Shown in pieces: positions 9,594 through 23,968 of a DNA stretch of 64,000 nt. Every line of letters begins with the position of its first letter. Position 1 is the stretch's first letter. The notes beneath the pieces were generated by a model. That model saw only the letters and a list, made by a program, of their open reading frames with translations. It was not told the origin of the DNA and did not search any database. This stretch comes from Serratia surfactantfaciens (GTDB lineage Bacteria > Pseudomonadota > Gammaproteobacteria > Enterobacterales > Enterobacteriaceae). Position numbers and translations under genes: made by a program. The stretch covers positions 1 to 64,000 of the forward strand of contig NZ_CP016948.1 in NCBI RefSeq assembly GCF_001642805.2, given 5' to 3'.

Positions 9594-10901
9594 ATGCCTC
9601 ACGACACTAATCGCCGGCTGAACCGGCAAGACTACAAAACGCTGACGTTGGCCGCGTTGGGCGGCGCGCTGGAGTTTTACGACTTCATCATCTTCGTGTT
9701 CTTCGCCGCCGTGGTCGGCGATCTGTTCTTCCCGGCGGACATGCCGGAGTGGCTGCGGTTGGTGCAGACCTTCGGCATTTTCGCCGCCGGCTATCTGGCC
9801 CGCCCGCTGGGCGGCATCGTGATGGCGCACTTCGGCGATCTGGTCGGCCGCAAAAAGATGTTTACCCTGAGCATTCTGCTGATGGCGTTGCCGACGCTGG
9901 CGATGGGCCTGCTGCCGACCTACGCCAGCATCGGCATCGCCGCGCCGCTGTTGTTGCTGTTGATGCGCGTGCTGCAAGGGGCGGCGATCGGCGGGGAAGT
10001 GCCAGGCGCCTGGGTCTTCGTCGCTGAACACGTGCCGCGCCGGCGCATCGGCTTCGCCTGTGGCACGCTGACCGCCGGGCTGACGGTCGGCATCCTGCTG
10101 GGTTCGGTGGTAGCGACGGTGATCAACACCACGCTCAGCCCGCAGAGCATCGCCGGCGGTGGCTGGCGCATTCCTTTCCTGCTGGGCGGCATGTTCGGCC
10201 TGGTGGCGATGTACCTGCGCCGCTGGCTGCAGGAAACGCCAATTTTCATCGAGATGCAGGCGCGTAAAGCGCTGGCCGAAGAACTGCCGTTGAAATCGGT
10301 GGTGCTCAACTACAAACGGGAAGTGGCGGTATCGATGCTGCTGACCTGGCTGCTCTCCGCCGGCATCGTGGTGGTGATCCTGATGACCCCGACCTATCTG
10401 CAAAAACAGTTCGGCATCGCGCCGGCGTTGACGCTGCAGGCTAACAGCATCGCCACCGTCATGCTGATCGCCGGCTGCATCGTCGCCGGCGTGTCGGCCG
10501 ATCGTTTCGGCGCCAGCAAAACGCTGGTGGTCGGCAGTTTGCTGCTGGCCGGCTGCAGCTGGCTGTTTTATCAAACGGTGGGCGTACGCCCGGAAATGCT
10601 GTTCGCCTGCTATGCCCTGGTGGGGTTCAGCGTAGGCGTGGTGGGGGCTGTGCCGTACGTGATGGTGCGGGCATTCCCGGCGGAAGTGCGGTTTACCGGC
10701 ATCTCGTTCTCATATAACGTCTCGTACGCTATTTTCGGCGGTTTAACCCCTATTTTTGTGACGCTGATCATGAAATTAACCCCGTTAGCGCCCGCTTACT
10801 ACGTACTGGCGCTGTCGCTGATCGGGCTGCTGCTCGGTGTCTACCTGCATCGCGACCTCAACAGCGAAGCCGGAGAGCGGCAAGCCGATTCTTACAGCTA
10901 A
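9594..10901 (+). CDS. MFS transporter, metabolite:proton symporter family
   Basis: 435-residue membrane protein with about 12 hydrophobic segments. The region GALEFYDFIIF near residues 24-34 and the loop DLVGRKKMF after the second segment are typical of the metabolite:H+ symporter branch (ShiA, ProP, KgtP, YhjE relatives). The substrate cannot be read from sequence; an organic acid or betaine-like solute is only a guess from family. Start ATG at 9594 lacks a good ribosome site. It is absent from this position in E. coli and ends in a bidirectional terminator shared with satP, itself an acetate/succinate permease. Confidence 0.85.
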   Translation: MPHDTNRRLNRQDYKTLTLAALGGALEFYDFIIFVFFAAVVGDLFFPADMPEWLRLVQTFGIFAAGYLARPLGGIVMAHFGDLVGRKKMFTLSILLMALPTLAMGLLPTYASIGIAAPLLLLLMRVLQGAAIGGEVPGAWVFVAEHVPRRRIGFACGTLTAGLTVGILLGSVVATVINTTLSPQSIAGGGWRIPFLLGGMFGLVAMYLRRWLQETPIFIEMQARKALAEELPLKSVVLNYKREVAVSMLLTWLLSAGIVVVILMTPTYLQKQFGIAPALTLQANSIATVMLIAGCIVAGVSADRFGASKTLVVGSLLLAGCSWLFYQTVGVRPEMLFACYALVGFSVGVVGAVPYVMVRAFPAEVRFTGISFSYNVSYAIFGGLTPIFVTLIMKLTPLAPAYYVLALSLIGLLLGVYLHRDLNSEAGERQADSYS

Positions 10902-10902
10902 A

Positions 10903-10929
10903 AAAAAGCCCTGCATCGCAGGGCTTTTC
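10903..10929. terminator. bidirectional terminator between the MFS gene and satP
   Basis: Stem GCCCTGC/GCAGGGC (10908-10914 with 10918-10924, loop ATC), flanked by an A run before and T run after. Serves both convergent genes. Confidence 0.85.
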
Positions 10930-10943
10930 GTTAAGGGGGGCGA

Positions 10944-11543
10944 TTACGCCGTGACCGGCGATGCCGCGACGCGAGCCGTAGCCGGTTCGCCAATCGGCAG
11001 CACGGTGCGGCCATACTGCTCGTTGAGCACTTCTGCCATCGCCAGGTAGATGGCGCTGGCGCCGCAGATGATGCCTTCATAGCCGGCGAAGGTCAGCAGC
11101 GCGTGGTTGCCGGTGATGTTGCCGACGGCCAGCAGGGCGAACAACAGCGTCAGGCTGGCGAACACGAACTGCAGCACGCGGTTGGCGCCGAGAGTACCGA
11201 AGAACATGAACAGGGTGAAGACGCCCCACAGCGCCAGGTAGATGCCCAGCACGTGCGCCTCGGTGGCTTCAGCCAGGCCCAGGCGCGGCAGCAGCAGCAG
11301 GCCGACCAGGCTCAGCCAGAAGCTGCCGTAGGCGGTAAACGCGGTCATGCCGAAGGTGTTGCCCTTCTTGTATTCCAGCAGACCGGCCAGGATCTGGGCC
11401 AGGCCACCGAAGAAAATTCCCATGCTGATGATGGCGGAGTTCAGTGGGAAAAAGCCCGCGTTGTGCAGGTTCAGCAAGACGGTGGTCATCCCGAAGCCCA
11501 TCAGGCCGAGAGGGCCGGGATTCGCCAACTTGTTGGTGTGCAT
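10944..11543 (-). CDS. satP: acetate/succinate:proton symporter, GPR1/FUN34/YaaH family
   Basis: 199-residue inner-membrane protein with six hydrophobic segments. The family signature appears as NPGPLGL at residues 8-14 (usually NPAPLGL; here Gly replaces Ala). In E. coli SatP takes up acetate and succinate (established). The ATG at 11543 is preceded by AGAGGAC. The same frame stays open far upstream across the antisense strand of dnaK, but that extension has no start signal or family resemblance. Slightly longer than E. coli SatP (188), mainly at the C-terminus. Confidence 0.95.
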   Translation of the reverse strand: MHTNKLANPGPLGLMGFGMTTVLLNLHNAGFFPLNSAIISMGIFFGGLAQILAGLLEYKKGNTFGMTAFTAYGSFWLSLVGLLLLPRLGLAEATEAHVLGIYLALWGVFTLFMFFGTLGANRVLQFVFASLTLLFALLAVGNITGNHALLTFAGYEGIICGASAIYLAMAEVLNEQYGRTVLPIGEPATARVAASPVTA

Positions 11544-11712
11544 AAGTCCTCTGCGATAACAGAAAATTAACGGAAACAGCGAAGTAAAATAATAAATGGT
11601 CTGAATGGCCAAAAAATCGAAGTTTTCCATCAGAGCGCGCGCATCATAATGATCCCCGCAGCCGGAAACAATGATCTGAATGACGATAAAAAAAGAAATT
11701 TTTTTCGCCTTG

Positions 11713-11744
11713 CCCCTTGATGCCGGATTGTATGGCCCCATCTT
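11713..11744 (+). promoter_or_regulatory. sigma-32 heat-shock promoter of dnaK (P1)
   Basis: CTTGATG (11716-11722), 13-base spacer, CCCCAT (11736-11741). Elements and spacing match the sigma-32 consensus and the E. coli dnaK P1 promoter as I recall it. It lies about 125 bases before the dnaK start. Confidence 0.85.
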
Positions 11745-11791
11745 ATTTGCAACCGCAGTTGCTAACCGCGGGTCGCACTGAGATATCGGGC

Positions 11792-11821
11792 AGTTGAAAA
11801 GTAAAAAATCGCCCGCATATA
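11792..11821 (+). promoter_or_regulatory. possible second sigma-32 promoter of dnaK
   Basis: GTTGAAAA (11793-11800), then after a short AT-rich spacer CCCGCATATA (11812-11821). It resembles TTGAAA...CCCCATNTA but with one mismatch in the -10 and a short spacer. A small GGTT/AACC hairpin follows at about 11822-11832. The rest of the 324-base gap (11544-11867) is AT-rich and shows no gene. Confidence 0.45.
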
Positions 11822-11867
11822 GGTTAGCAACCTGACTGATTATGAATTTTTTAGTGGAGACGTTTAG

Positions 11868-13781
<1,914 letters not shown>

Positions 13782-13829
13782 TCGCCCTTAAGCGGGCACG
13801 GGGCGGCGAGATGCCGCTCCCGGAAACCA

Positions 13830-13861
13830 GCACGGGCGTCGAGGCAACTCTGCGCCCGTGC
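13830..13861 (+). other. large hairpin between dnaK and dnaJ
   Basis: GCACGGGCG (13830-13838) pairs perfectly with CGCCCGTGC (13853-13861), and the interior GAG/CTC can extend the structure around a GCAA loop. No T run follows, so it is not a standard terminator. It probably protects dnaK mRNA or tunes the dnaK:dnaJ ratio; that role is inference. Confidence 0.7.
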
Positions 13862-13886
13862 ACGCATGTTAAGGGTAAGCGAAAGA

Positions 13887-15011
13887 ATGGCGAAGAAAGA
13901 CTATTACGAGATTCTCGGCGTCAGTAAGACGGCGGATGAACGTGAGATCAAAAAGGCGTACAAGCGCCTGGCGATGAAATACCATCCTGACCGCAACCAG
14001 GAACAAGACGCCGAAACCAAGTTTAAAGAAGTTAAAGAAGCTTACGAAGTCCTGACCGACGATCAGAAACGCGCGGCCTACGACCAGTATGGGCACGCGG
14101 CCTTTGAACAGGGCGGCATGGGCGGCGGCGGCTTTGGCGGCGGTGCCGACTTCAGCGATATCTTTGGCGACGTGTTTGGCGACATCTTCGGCGGAGGCCG
14201 CCGTCAGCGCGCCAGCCGCGGTTCCGATCTGCGCTATAACATGGAGCTGACCCTCGAGGAAGCGGTACGTGGCGTCACCAAAGAGATCCGCATCCCGACG
14301 CTCGAAGAGTGCGACGTCTGCCACGGCAGCGGCGCCAAGCCGGGCAGCTCACCGGTTACCTGCCCAACCTGTCATGGTCAGGGGCAGGTGCAGATGCGCC
14401 AGGGCTTCTTCACCGTGCAGCAGGCGTGTCCGCACTGTCATGGTCGCGGTCAGATCATCAAAGATCCGTGCAACAAGTGCCACGGTCATGGCCGGGTAGA
14501 GAAATCCAAAACGCTGTCGGTGAAAATTCCGGCCGGCGTGGATACCGGTGACCGCATCCGCCTGGCGGGTGAAGGCGAAGCCGGCGAGCACGGCGCACCG
14601 GCGGGCGATCTGTACGTTCAGGTGCAGGTGAAAGCGCACCCGATCTTCGAGCGTGAAGGCAACAACCTGTACTGTGAAGTGCCGATCAACTTCGCCATGG
14701 CGGCGTTGGGCGGCGAGATAGAAGTGCCGACGCTGGATGGCCGGGTGAAACTGAAGGTGCCTTCGGAGACCCAAACCGGCAAGCTGTTCCGCATGCGCGG
14801 TAAGGGCGTGAAATCGGTGCGTGGCGGCAGCCAGGGCGACCTGCTGTGCCGCGTAGTGGTGGAAACCCCGGTCAATCTGAACGACAAGCAAAAGCAACTG
14901 CTGCGTGAGCTGGAAGAGAGCCTGGGTGGCCCGTCCGGTGACAAGAACAGCCCGCGTTCGAAGAGCTTCTTCGACGGGGTGAAAAAGTTCTTTGACGATC
15001 TGACTCGCTAA
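13887..15011 (+). CDS. dnaJ: co-chaperone DnaJ (Hsp40)
   Basis: Stimulates DnaK ATPase and delivers substrates. 374 residues from the ATG at 13887, which gives the expected [12 protein letters not shown] start; an upstream in-frame ATG (13866) adds seven unconserved residues. J domain with HPD at 33-35, a Gly/Phe-rich segment near 75-105, and four CxxCxGxG zinc motifs around 142-205, then the C-terminal substrate domain. All features of a full type I DnaJ are present. Co-transcribed with dnaK. Confidence 0.98.
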   Translation: MAKKDYYEILGVSKTADEREIKKAYKRLAMKYHPDRNQEQDAETKFKEVKEAYEVLTDDQKRAAYDQYGHAAFEQGGMGGGGFGGGADFSDIFGDVFGDIFGGGRRQRASRGSDLRYNMELTLEEAVRGVTKEIRIPTLEECDVCHGSGAKPGSSPVTCPTCHGQGQVQMRQGFFTVQQACPHCHGRGQIIKDPCNKCHGHGRVEKSKTLSVKIPAGVDTGDRIRLAGEGEAGEHGAPAGDLYVQVQVKAHPIFEREGNNLYCEVPINFAMAALGGEIEVPTLDGRVKLKVPSETQTGKLFRMRGKGVKSVRGGSQGDLLCRVVVETPVNLNDKQKQLLRELEESLGGPSGDKNSPRSKSFFDGVKKFFDDLTR

Positions 15012-15038
15012 CCTTCTGTTTATGTTGGCTTATGTGCG

Positions 15039-15069
15039 AACCCCGGGCTTTTGTCCCGGGGTTTTTATT
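15039..15069 (+). terminator. dnaKJ terminator
   Basis: Stem ACCCCGGG/CCCGGGGT (15040-15047 with 15055-15062) followed by a T-rich tail. Confidence 0.88.
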
Positions 15070-15111
15070 TGTGCGCCAAACCGCTAATTCCCTAATATAA
15101 ATGTGACTTAT

Positions 15112-15188
15112 TCGTGCTTTCGGTCGGTTTTTTCGAGTTATTTAGCATTTATAAACTTATTTTTTCGAACTAAAACGCCATCTATACT
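15112..15188 (+). promoter_or_regulatory. nhaA control region with direct repeats
   Basis: A perfect 9-base direct repeat TTTTTTCGA occurs at 15128-15136 and 15160-15168, 32 bases apart (about three helical turns). A TATACT -10-like box follows at 15183-15188. The repeats are candidate NhaR contact sites, since nhaA is NhaR-activated in E. coli; that assignment is inference. Confidence 0.5.
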
Positions 15189-15247
15189 CACTTCATGACT
15201 GTGGTTCGCAGGGCGCTGCGCCTTGCACAGATTTGGAGAGACGTATT

Positions 15248-16414
15248 GTGACCAACATTATTCGTCAATTTTTACGTCAGGAAGCCGCGGGCGGCATCAT
15301 CCTGATCGCGGCGGCGATCGTCGCCCTGATTATGGCCAACACCCCGGCGCAAGGGATCTATCAGGCCTTTCTTAATCTGCCGGTGATGGTGAAGGTCGCT
15401 TCGCTGGAGATCGCCAAGCCGCTGCTGCTGTGGATCAACGACGGGCTGATGGCCATCTTCTTCCTGGTGGTGGGGCTTGAGGTCAAGCGCGAGCTGATGC
15501 AAGGTTCGCTGTCCGGACGCGACAAGGCGGTGTTTCCGGCGATCGCCGCGCTGGGCGGCATGCTGGCGCCGGCGCTGATTTACCTGCTGTTCAACGGCGC
15601 GGACGAAGTCACCCGCCAGGGCTGGGCGATCCCGGCCGCGACCGACATCGCCTTCGCCTTGGGCGTGATGGCGTTGCTGGGCAATCGCGTCCCGACCAGC
15701 CTGAAAGTGTTCCTGCTGGCATTGGCGATCATCGATGACCTGGGCGTGATTATCATCATCGCGCTGTTCTATACCCACGAAGTGTCGATGGTGGCGCTGG
15801 GCGTGGCGGCGGCGGCGACCGCGCTGCTGGCGGTGATGAACTGGCGTGGCGTCGGCAAGACCTCGCTGTACATGATGGTCGGCCTGGTGTTGTGGGTGGC
15901 GATCCTCAAGTCCGGGGTGCATGCGACGCTGGCCGGGGTGATCGTCGGCTTTATGATCCCGCTGAACGTGAAGAAGGGGCCATCGCCGTCGGAGACGCTG
16001 GAGCATGAGCTGCACCCGTGGGTGGCGTTTATGATCCTGCCGCTGTTCGCCTTCGCCAACGCCGGGGTGTCTCTGCAGGGCGTATCGCTGGAAGGGTTGA
16101 CGTCGCTGCTGCCGGTAGGGATTGCGGCCGGCCTGTTTATCGGCAAGCCGCTGGGTATTTTCCTCTTCAGCCTGCTGGCGGTGAAGATGGGTATCGCCCG
16201 CTTGCCTGAGGGCATCGGCTTCAAACAGGTGTTTGCCGTTTCGGTGCTCTGTGGTATTGGTTTCACCATGTCGATTTTCATCGCCTCGCTGGCGTTCGGC
16301 GATGCGGATGCGGCGCTCAGCACCTATTCCCGTCTGGGGATCCTGTTGGGCTCCACCGCTGCGGCGGTGGTCGGGTACGGATTACTGCGATTGGCGTTGC
16401 CGCGCGTGCGTTAA
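15248..16414 (+). CDS. nhaA: Na+/H+ antiporter NhaA
   Basis: Inner-membrane antiporter that expels Na+ or Li+ in exchange for protons, giving salt and alkaline tolerance. 388 residues from the GTG at 15248, the same length as E. coli NhaA. I chose GTG because GGAGAG lies seven bases before it; an upstream TTG (15233) is unsupported. The paired ion-binding aspartates D163 and D164 fall in IIDDLGV, exactly as in E. coli. About 12 hydrophobic segments. Followed after 191 bases by its activator gene nhaR. Confidence 0.97.
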   Translation: MTNIIRQFLRQEAAGGIILIAAAIVALIMANTPAQGIYQAFLNLPVMVKVASLEIAKPLLLWINDGLMAIFFLVVGLEVKRELMQGSLSGRDKAVFPAIAALGGMLAPALIYLLFNGADEVTRQGWAIPAATDIAFALGVMALLGNRVPTSLKVFLLALAIIDDLGVIIIIALFYTHEVSMVALGVAAAATALLAVMNWRGVGKTSLYMMVGLVLWVAILKSGVHATLAGVIVGFMIPLNVKKGPSPSETLEHELHPWVAFMILPLFAFANAGVSLQGVSLEGLTSLLPVGIAAGLFIGKPLGIFLFSLLAVKMGIARLPEGIGFKQVFAVSVLCGIGFTMSIFIASLAFGDADAALSTYSRLGILLGSTAAAVVGYGLLRLALPRVR

Positions 16415-16605
16415 TCCTGAATGCGCCCGACAGGGGCGCATAAAAAATGGCTGGTCGGAGCTGTGCGGTATAAAATATGTGCAGCTTCGGCCGTTCTTCG
16501 TTGGGACTAATGGGGTTATACGTTGTCTGAAGCAGGGAAAGGAAGTTTGTCGCTCGTCACGGCACACCGTTTGCCGCTGCGAAACGTTGTTAAGGAGAGC
16601 CGCTC

Positions 16606-17505
16606 GTGAGGATGTCGCATATCAACTTTAATCACCTTTACTATTTCTGGCAGGTCTGCAAGGCCGGCTCCGTGGTCGGCGCCGCCGAAGCGTTGTTCCT
16701 GACGCCGCAGACCATCACCGGCCAGATCAAAGCGCTGGAAGAGCGGCTGGACGGCAAGTTGTTCAAGCGCCAGGGGCGCGGCTTGGTGCCTTCGGAACTG
16801 GGGCAACTGGTGTTCCGCTATGCCGACAAGATGTTTATGCTCAGCCAGGAAATGCTGGATATCGTCAACTACCGCAAAGAGTCCAACCTGCTGTTCGACG
16901 TCGGCGTGGCGGATGCGCTGTCGAAGCGGCTGGTCAGCCAGGTATTGGAGGCGGCGGTGGTGGTGGACAACGAACAGATCCACCTGCGCTGTTTTGAATC
17001 GACGCACGAGATGCTGCTGGAGCAGCTCAGCCAGCACAAACTGGATATGATCCTGTCGGATTGCCCGGTGGACTCCAGCCAGCAGGAAGGGCTGTTTTCG
17101 CTGAAGCTGGGCGAGTGCGGCATCAGTTTCTTCTGCCGCCAGCCGGCGCCGGAGCTGCCGTTCCCGGCCTGCCTGGAACAGCGCAAGCTGCTGATCCCCG
17201 GCCGCCGTTCGATGCTGGGGCGCAAGCTGCTCAACTGGTTCAATACGCAGGGCATCCAGGTGGAGATTCTGGGCGAGTTCGACGATGCGGCGCTGATGAA
17301 GGCCTTCGGTATGTACCACAATGCGATTTTCGTGGCGCCGACGCTGTATGCGCAGGATACCTACAACGATGACAACGTGGTGGAGATCGGACGCATCGAC
17401 AGCGTGCAGGAGGAGTATTACATCATCTTCGCCGAGCGCATGATCCAGCACCCGGCGGTGCAGCGCGTGTGCAACAAAGATTTCTCGGCGCTATTTTCCT
17501 GCTAG
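16606..17505 (+). CDS. nhaR: LysR-type activator of nhaA
   Basis: 299-residue LysR regulator sensing Na+ and activating nhaA in E. coli (established). The N-terminal winged helix-turn-helix lies at about residues 8-65 ([12 protein letters not shown], then [21 protein letters not shown]) and the effector domain follows. GTG start at 16606 with AAGGAG eight bases upstream. The first residues match the E. coli pattern M-x-MSHIN. The 191-base nhaA-nhaR gap has no visible terminator, so both separate and joint transcription are possible. Ends at a bidirectional terminator facing rpsT. Confidence 0.96.
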   Translation: MRMSHINFNHLYYFWQVCKAGSVVGAAEALFLTPQTITGQIKALEERLDGKLFKRQGRGLVPSELGQLVFRYADKMFMLSQEMLDIVNYRKESNLLFDVGVADALSKRLVSQVLEAAVVVDNEQIHLRCFESTHEMLLEQLSQHKLDMILSDCPVDSSQQEGLFSLKLGECGISFFCRQPAPELPFPACLEQRKLLIPGRRSMLGRKLLNWFNTQGIQVEILGEFDDAALMKAFGMYHNAIFVAPTLYAQDTYNDDNVVEIGRIDSVQEEYYIIFAERMIQHPAVQRVCNKDFSALFSC

Positions 17506-17527
17506 CGGTTCGCTGAACGCAGGGCGT

Positions 17528-17556
17528 AAAAAAACCGGCCTGAGCCGGTTTTTTTA
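17528..17556. terminator. bidirectional terminator between nhaR and rpsT
   Basis: Stem AACCGGC/GCCGGTT (17533-17539 with 17544-17550), with A run before and T run after. Confidence 0.87.
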
Positions 17557-17576
17557 TCAAGCAGATAACGAAATGC

Positions 17577-17840
17577 TTATTGCATTGCGTTGATGCGTGC
17601 AGTCAGGTTTGACTTATGACGCGCTGCTTTGTTTTTGTGGATCAGGCCTTTAGCTGCCTGACGGTCCACCAGTGGCTGCATTACCAGGAATGCATTTTGT
17701 GCTGCTTCTTTGTCGCCAGCTGCGATAGCTGCGTCTACCTTCTTGATGAAGGTACGCACCATTGAGCGACGGCTTGCGTTATGCTTGCGGCGTTTCTCAG
17801 ACTGTACGGCGCGTTTCTTAGCTGATTTGATATTAGCCAA
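17577..17840 (-). CDS. rpsT: 30S ribosomal protein S20
   Basis: 87 residues, very basic, starting [20 protein letters not shown], as in other S20 proteins. The start codon is TTG (complement of 17838-17840) with GGAG seven bases upstream. In E. coli the UUG start of rpsT takes part in translational autoregulation by S20, and the conservation here suggests the same control. Monocistronic, divergent from ribF, with an AT-rich leader at 17841-17900. Confidence 0.98.
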   Translation of the reverse strand: MANIKSAKKRAVQSEKRRKHNASRRSMVRTFIKKVDAAIAAGDKEAAQNAFLVMQPLVDRQAAKGLIHKNKAARHKSNLTARINAMQ

Positions 17841-18230
17841 GGTCCAACTCCCAAATATATTCTATTGAGGACAATTCAAAGGCCGAGGAATATGCCCTTT
17901 TAGCCTTCGTTTGTCAATGGATTTGTGCAAATAAGCGCCGTTTGTACAGGCGGCACTCGCTACGTTGTGATGGCGCAGGATTTTACCAGCTTCGCTCTTG
18001 GGAATACAGTGTTTCGCGAGAAAATTCGCCAATGTTTTGCCGCACCGGGCGCAAGCCGTTGGCCGCGGTCGAGAATCGGCCCGGCGGCGCCGGATAAACT
18101 GCGGCGAAGCCGTTTCACGCGCAGATTATCTCCGGTATGGTATGTCTATTACATAAAGGCACCAATCGCGGGTTAACCTTACCGGCTGTACAAGGTATAA
18201 TCCGCCGATTTCCACTGTTTTGAGCCAGCT
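17841..18230. promoter_or_regulatory. rpsT/ribF divergent control region with ribF promoter and a broken YaaY-like frame
   Basis: This 390-base gap contains the ribF promoter: TTAACC (18173-18178), 17 bases, TATAAT (18196-18201), giving a leader of roughly 20 bases. In the same frame, translation from TTG 17942 gives RRHSLRCDGAGFYQL and, after an in-frame TAA at 18095-18097, LTLPAVQGIIRRFPLF ending at 18223. Both parts resemble the two ends of E. coli YaaY as I remember it. With the stop and no ribosome site, the frame is probably not translated; DNA-level conservation of promoter elements explains it better. Confidence 0.6.
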
Positions 18231-19169
18231 ATGGAGCTAATTCGCGGCATTCACAATATCCGGGCGCGCCACCATGGTTGCGTGCTCACCATCGGCAACT
18301 TTGACGGCGTGCATCGCGGCCATCAGGCGTTGCTGGAACAGTTGAAGCAACAGGGGAAACGCCTCGGGCTGCCGGTGATGGTCATGATCTTTGAGCCGCA
18401 GCCGCTGGAGATGTTCGCCGCAGACAAGGCGCCGGCCCGTTTGACGCGCCTGCGCGACAAGGCCAACTACCTGGCGCAGGCGGGTGTCGATTACCTGCTG
18501 TGCGTCAAATTCGATCCGCGTTTTGCCGCCAACACCGCGCAGGCGTTCGTCGCCGAGCTGCTGGTGGAAAAACTGGGCGTCAAATTCCTGATGGTGGGGG
18601 ATGATTTTCGCTTTGGCGCCGGGCGTCAGGGCGATTTCCCGCTATTGCAGCAGGCCGGAAAAGAGTACGGCTTCGAGGTGGTCAGCACCCCGACCTTCCG
18701 CGAGGGCGAGCGGCGCATCAGCAGCACCGCGATCCGCACCGCGCTGAGCGAGGACGATCTGCCGCTGGCGGAGACCCTGCTGGGCCACCCTTACAGTATT
18801 TCAGGGCGGGTGGTGCATGGCGACGAGCTGGGGCGCACCATCGGCTTCCCGACCGCCAACCTGCCGCTCAAGCGCCTGGTGGCGCCGGTGAAAGGGGTAT
18901 ATGCGGTGGAGGTGTACGGCCTGGGGCCGCAGCCGCTGCCGGGCGTGGCCAACATCGGCACGCGCCCGACCGTCGCCGGCGTGCGCCAGCAGCTGGAAGT
19001 GCATCTGCTGGATGTCACAATGGATCTTTACGGGCGCCATATTGAGGTGGTGCTCCGCGCAAAATTGCGCAATGAACAGCGGTTTGCTTCGCTCGATGCC
19101 CTGAAGCAGCAGATCGCCAATGATGTGGTGACGGCCCGGAAGTTCTTCGGGCTACAGACACCGGTTTAA
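18231..19169 (+). CDS. ribF: bifunctional riboflavin kinase / FAD synthetase
   Basis: Converts riboflavin to FMN and then FMN to FAD. 312 residues. N-terminal FAD synthetase domain (about 1-185) with [12 protein letters not shown] at 20-31, and C-terminal flavokinase domain (about 186-306) with [10 protein letters not shown]. First gene of the conserved ribF-ileS-lspA-fkpB-ispH cluster, with ileS 32 bases downstream. No FMN riboswitch was seen, as expected for this gene in enterobacteria. Confidence 0.97.
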   Translation: MELIRGIHNIRARHHGCVLTIGNFDGVHRGHQALLEQLKQQGKRLGLPVMVMIFEPQPLEMFAADKAPARLTRLRDKANYLAQAGVDYLLCVKFDPRFAANTAQAFVAELLVEKLGVKFLMVGDDFRFGAGRQGDFPLLQQAGKEYGFEVVSTPTFREGERRISSTAIRTALSEDDLPLAETLLGHPYSISGRVVHGDELGRTIGFPTANLPLKRLVAPVKGVYAVEVYGLGPQPLPGVANIGTRPTVAGVRQQLEVHLLDVTMDLYGRHIEVVLRAKLRNEQRFASLDALKQQIANDVVTARKFFGLQTPV

Positions 19170-19201
19170 TCTCTATAGCCGAAAACGGAACCGAGAATCT
19201 A

Positions 19202-22018
<2,817 letters not shown>

Positions 22019-22031
22019 GAATTCGCGCCTG

Positions 22032-22541
22032 ATGAGTAAACCAATTTGTTCGACCGGCCTGCGTTGGCTGTGGGTTGTGGTGGCGGTGCTGGTGCTGGAT
22101 TTCGGCAGCAAACAGTGGATCCTCGCTAACTTTGCGCTGGGCCAGTCCCAGCCGTTGATCCCGTCGTTCAACCTGTTTTACGCGCGCAACTACGGCGCTG
22201 CGTTCAGCTTCCTGGCCGACCATGGCGGCTGGCAGCGCTGGTTCTTCGCCGGCATCGCCATCGCCATCGTCGCGGTGCTGCTGGTGATGATGTATCGCAG
22301 CACTGCGCAGCAGAAGCTGAACAACATCGCCTACGCCTTTATTATCGGCGGGGCGTTGGGCAATCTGTTTGATCGCCTGTGGCACGGTTTCGTGGTCGAC
22401 TTCATCGACTTCTACGTCGGTGATTGGCACTACCCGACCTTCAATCTGGCGGACAGCTTTATCTGCGTGGGTGCGGCGATGATCGTGCTGGAAGGTTTCC
22501 TGTCGCCGGCGAGCAAAGGCGCAAAGAGTAAAGGTGAGTAA
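22032..22541 (+). CDS. lspA: lipoprotein signal peptidase II
   Basis: Inner-membrane aspartyl protease that removes signal peptides from diacylated prolipoproteins. 169 residues from ATG 22032 ([14 protein letters not shown]); the frame extends upstream over the end of ileS without family resemblance. Four hydrophobic segments. Conserved motifs include [20 protein letters not shown] and FNLADS; the catalytic aspartates are inferred as D123 and D141 by family comparison. fkpB begins directly after the stop. Confidence 0.97.
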   Translation: MSKPICSTGLRWLWVVVAVLVLDFGSKQWILANFALGQSQPLIPSFNLFYARNYGAAFSFLADHGGWQRWFFAGIAIAIVAVLLVMMYRSTAQQKLNNIAYAFIIGGALGNLFDRLWHGFVVDFIDFYVGDWHYPTFNLADSFICVGAAMIVLEGFLSPASKGAKSKGE

Positions 22542-22542
22542 T

Positions 22543-23013
22543 ATGACGGCTCAGGTTATCAGTGACAGCGCGGTGCTGGTTCACTTTACGCTGAAACTGG
22601 AAGACGGTTCGACCGCCGAATCCACCCGCAGCAGCGGCAAACCGGCGCTGTTCCGTCTGGGTGACGGCAGCCTGTCGGCGCCGCTGGAAGCGCATTTGCT
22701 CGGCCTGCGCGCGGGCGACAAATGCGCCTTTACCCTGCAGCCGGAAGCGGCGTTCGGCGCGGAGAACCCGGATCTGGTCCAGTTCTTCTCGCGCCGCGAC
22801 TTCGCGGAAACCGGCGTGCCGGACGTGGGCACCATCATGCTGTTTACCGCCATCGACGGCAGCGAAATGCCGGGCGTGGTGCGCGCGGTGGCGGAAGACT
22901 CGATCACCGTCGATTTCAACCATCCGCTGGCGGGTCATCCAGTGACCTTCGATATCGAAGTGCTGGAGATCGATCCGCAGCAGGAGGAGACGCATGCAAA
23001 TATTGCTGGCTAA
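22543..23013 (+). CDS. fkpB: FKBP-type peptidyl-prolyl isomerase (SlpA-like)
   Basis: Cytoplasmic FKBP-type isomerase and chaperone of the SlyD/SlpA group. 156 residues from ATG 22543, chosen because AAGGTGAG lies just upstream; a GTG at 22534 inside lspA is the alternative. The FKBP core ([18 protein letters not shown], then GEN-type loop and FDIEVLEID at the end) encloses an insert-in-flap region near residues 75-125. Its last 20 bases overlap ispH, indicating coupled translation. Confidence 0.95.
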   Translation: MTAQVISDSAVLVHFTLKLEDGSTAESTRSSGKPALFRLGDGSLSAPLEAHLLGLRAGDKCAFTLQPEAAFGAENPDLVQFFSRRDFAETGVPDVGTIMLFTAIDGSEMPGVVRAVAEDSITVDFNHPLAGHPVTFDIEVLEIDPQQEETHANIAG

Positions 23014-23947
23014 CCCGCGCGGCTTCTGCGCCGGGGTCGATCGTGCGATCAGCATCGTGGAACGCGCGCTGGAGCTGTATGGCGCGCCGATCTACGTGCG
23101 GCATGAAGTGGTGCACAACCGCTACGTGGTCGACAGCCTGCGTGAGCGCGGCGCGGTGTTTATCGAAGAGATCGCCGAAGTGCCGGACGGTTCTATCCTG
23201 ATCTTCTCGGCGCACGGCGTTTCTCAGGCGGTGCGCGCCGAAGCCAAGGCGCGCGATCTGACCATGCTGTTCGACGCCACCTGTCCGCTGGTGACCAAGG
23301 TGCATATGGAAGTGGCGCGCGCCAGCCGCCGCGGCACCGAAGCTATTCTGATCGGTCACGCCGGGCACCCGGAGGTGGAAGGCACCATGGGCCAGTACAG
23401 CAACCCGCAGGGCGGCATGTACCTGGTCGAGTCGCCGGATGATGTGTGGAAGCTGCAGGTGAAGGACGAAAATAACCTGTGCTTCATGACGCAGACCACG
23501 CTGTCGGTAGATGATACCTCGGACGTGATCGACGCGCTGCGGCAGCGTTTCCCGAGTATTATCGGCCCGCGCAAGGATGATATCTGTTACGCCACCACCA
23601 ACCGTCAGGAAGCGGTGCGCAATCTGGCCGGCGATGCGGACGTGGTGCTGGTAGTGGGGTCGAAAAACTCCTCCAACTCCAACCGTCTGGCGGAGCTGGC
23701 GCAGCGCGTCGGCAAACCGGCTTATCTTATCGACTCGGCGGCGGATATTCAGGAAAGCTGGCTGAGCGAAGCGCGCAACATCGGCGTCACCGCCGGTGCT
23801 TCAGCGCCGGACGTGCTGGTGCAGGAGGTGATCTCTCGCCTGAAAGCGCTGGGCGGCCTGGACGTGCATGAGATCAGCGGGCGTGAAGAGAATATCGTGT
23901 TTGAAGTGCCGAAAGAGCTGCGCGTGGATGTGCGTCAGATCGATTAA
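22994..23947 (+). CDS. ispH: 4-hydroxy-3-methylbut-2-enyl diphosphate reductase
   Basis: Last enzyme of the MEP isoprenoid pathway, making IPP and DMAPP with a [4Fe-4S] cluster. 317 residues. Cluster cysteines are C12 (NPRGFC), C97 (DATCP) and one near 198 ([11 protein letters not shown]). The start overlaps fkpB and has a strong AGGAGGAGA site. It has one extra residue before C97 compared with my recollection of E. coli IspH. Final gene of the ribF operon. Confidence 0.97.
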   Translation: MQILLANPRGFCAGVDRAISIVERALELYGAPIYVRHEVVHNRYVVDSLRERGAVFIEEIAEVPDGSILIFSAHGVSQAVRAEAKARDLTMLFDATCPLVTKVHMEVARASRRGTEAILIGHAGHPEVEGTMGQYSNPQGGMYLVESPDDVWKLQVKDENNLCFMTQTTLSVDDTSDVIDALRQRFPSIIGPRKDDICYATTNRQEAVRNLAGDADVVLVVGSKNSSNSNRLAELAQRVGKPAYLIDSAADIQESWLSEARNIGVTAGASAPDVLVQEVISRLKALGGLDVHEISGREENIVFEVPKELRVDVRQID

Positions 23948-23968
23948 GGTGCGTGAATAGCGATAACC

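Noticed and set aside
17925..18176. 83-codon frame upstream of ribF
   Set aside because: Different frame from the YaaY-like one, no ribosome site, and overlaps promoter DNA.
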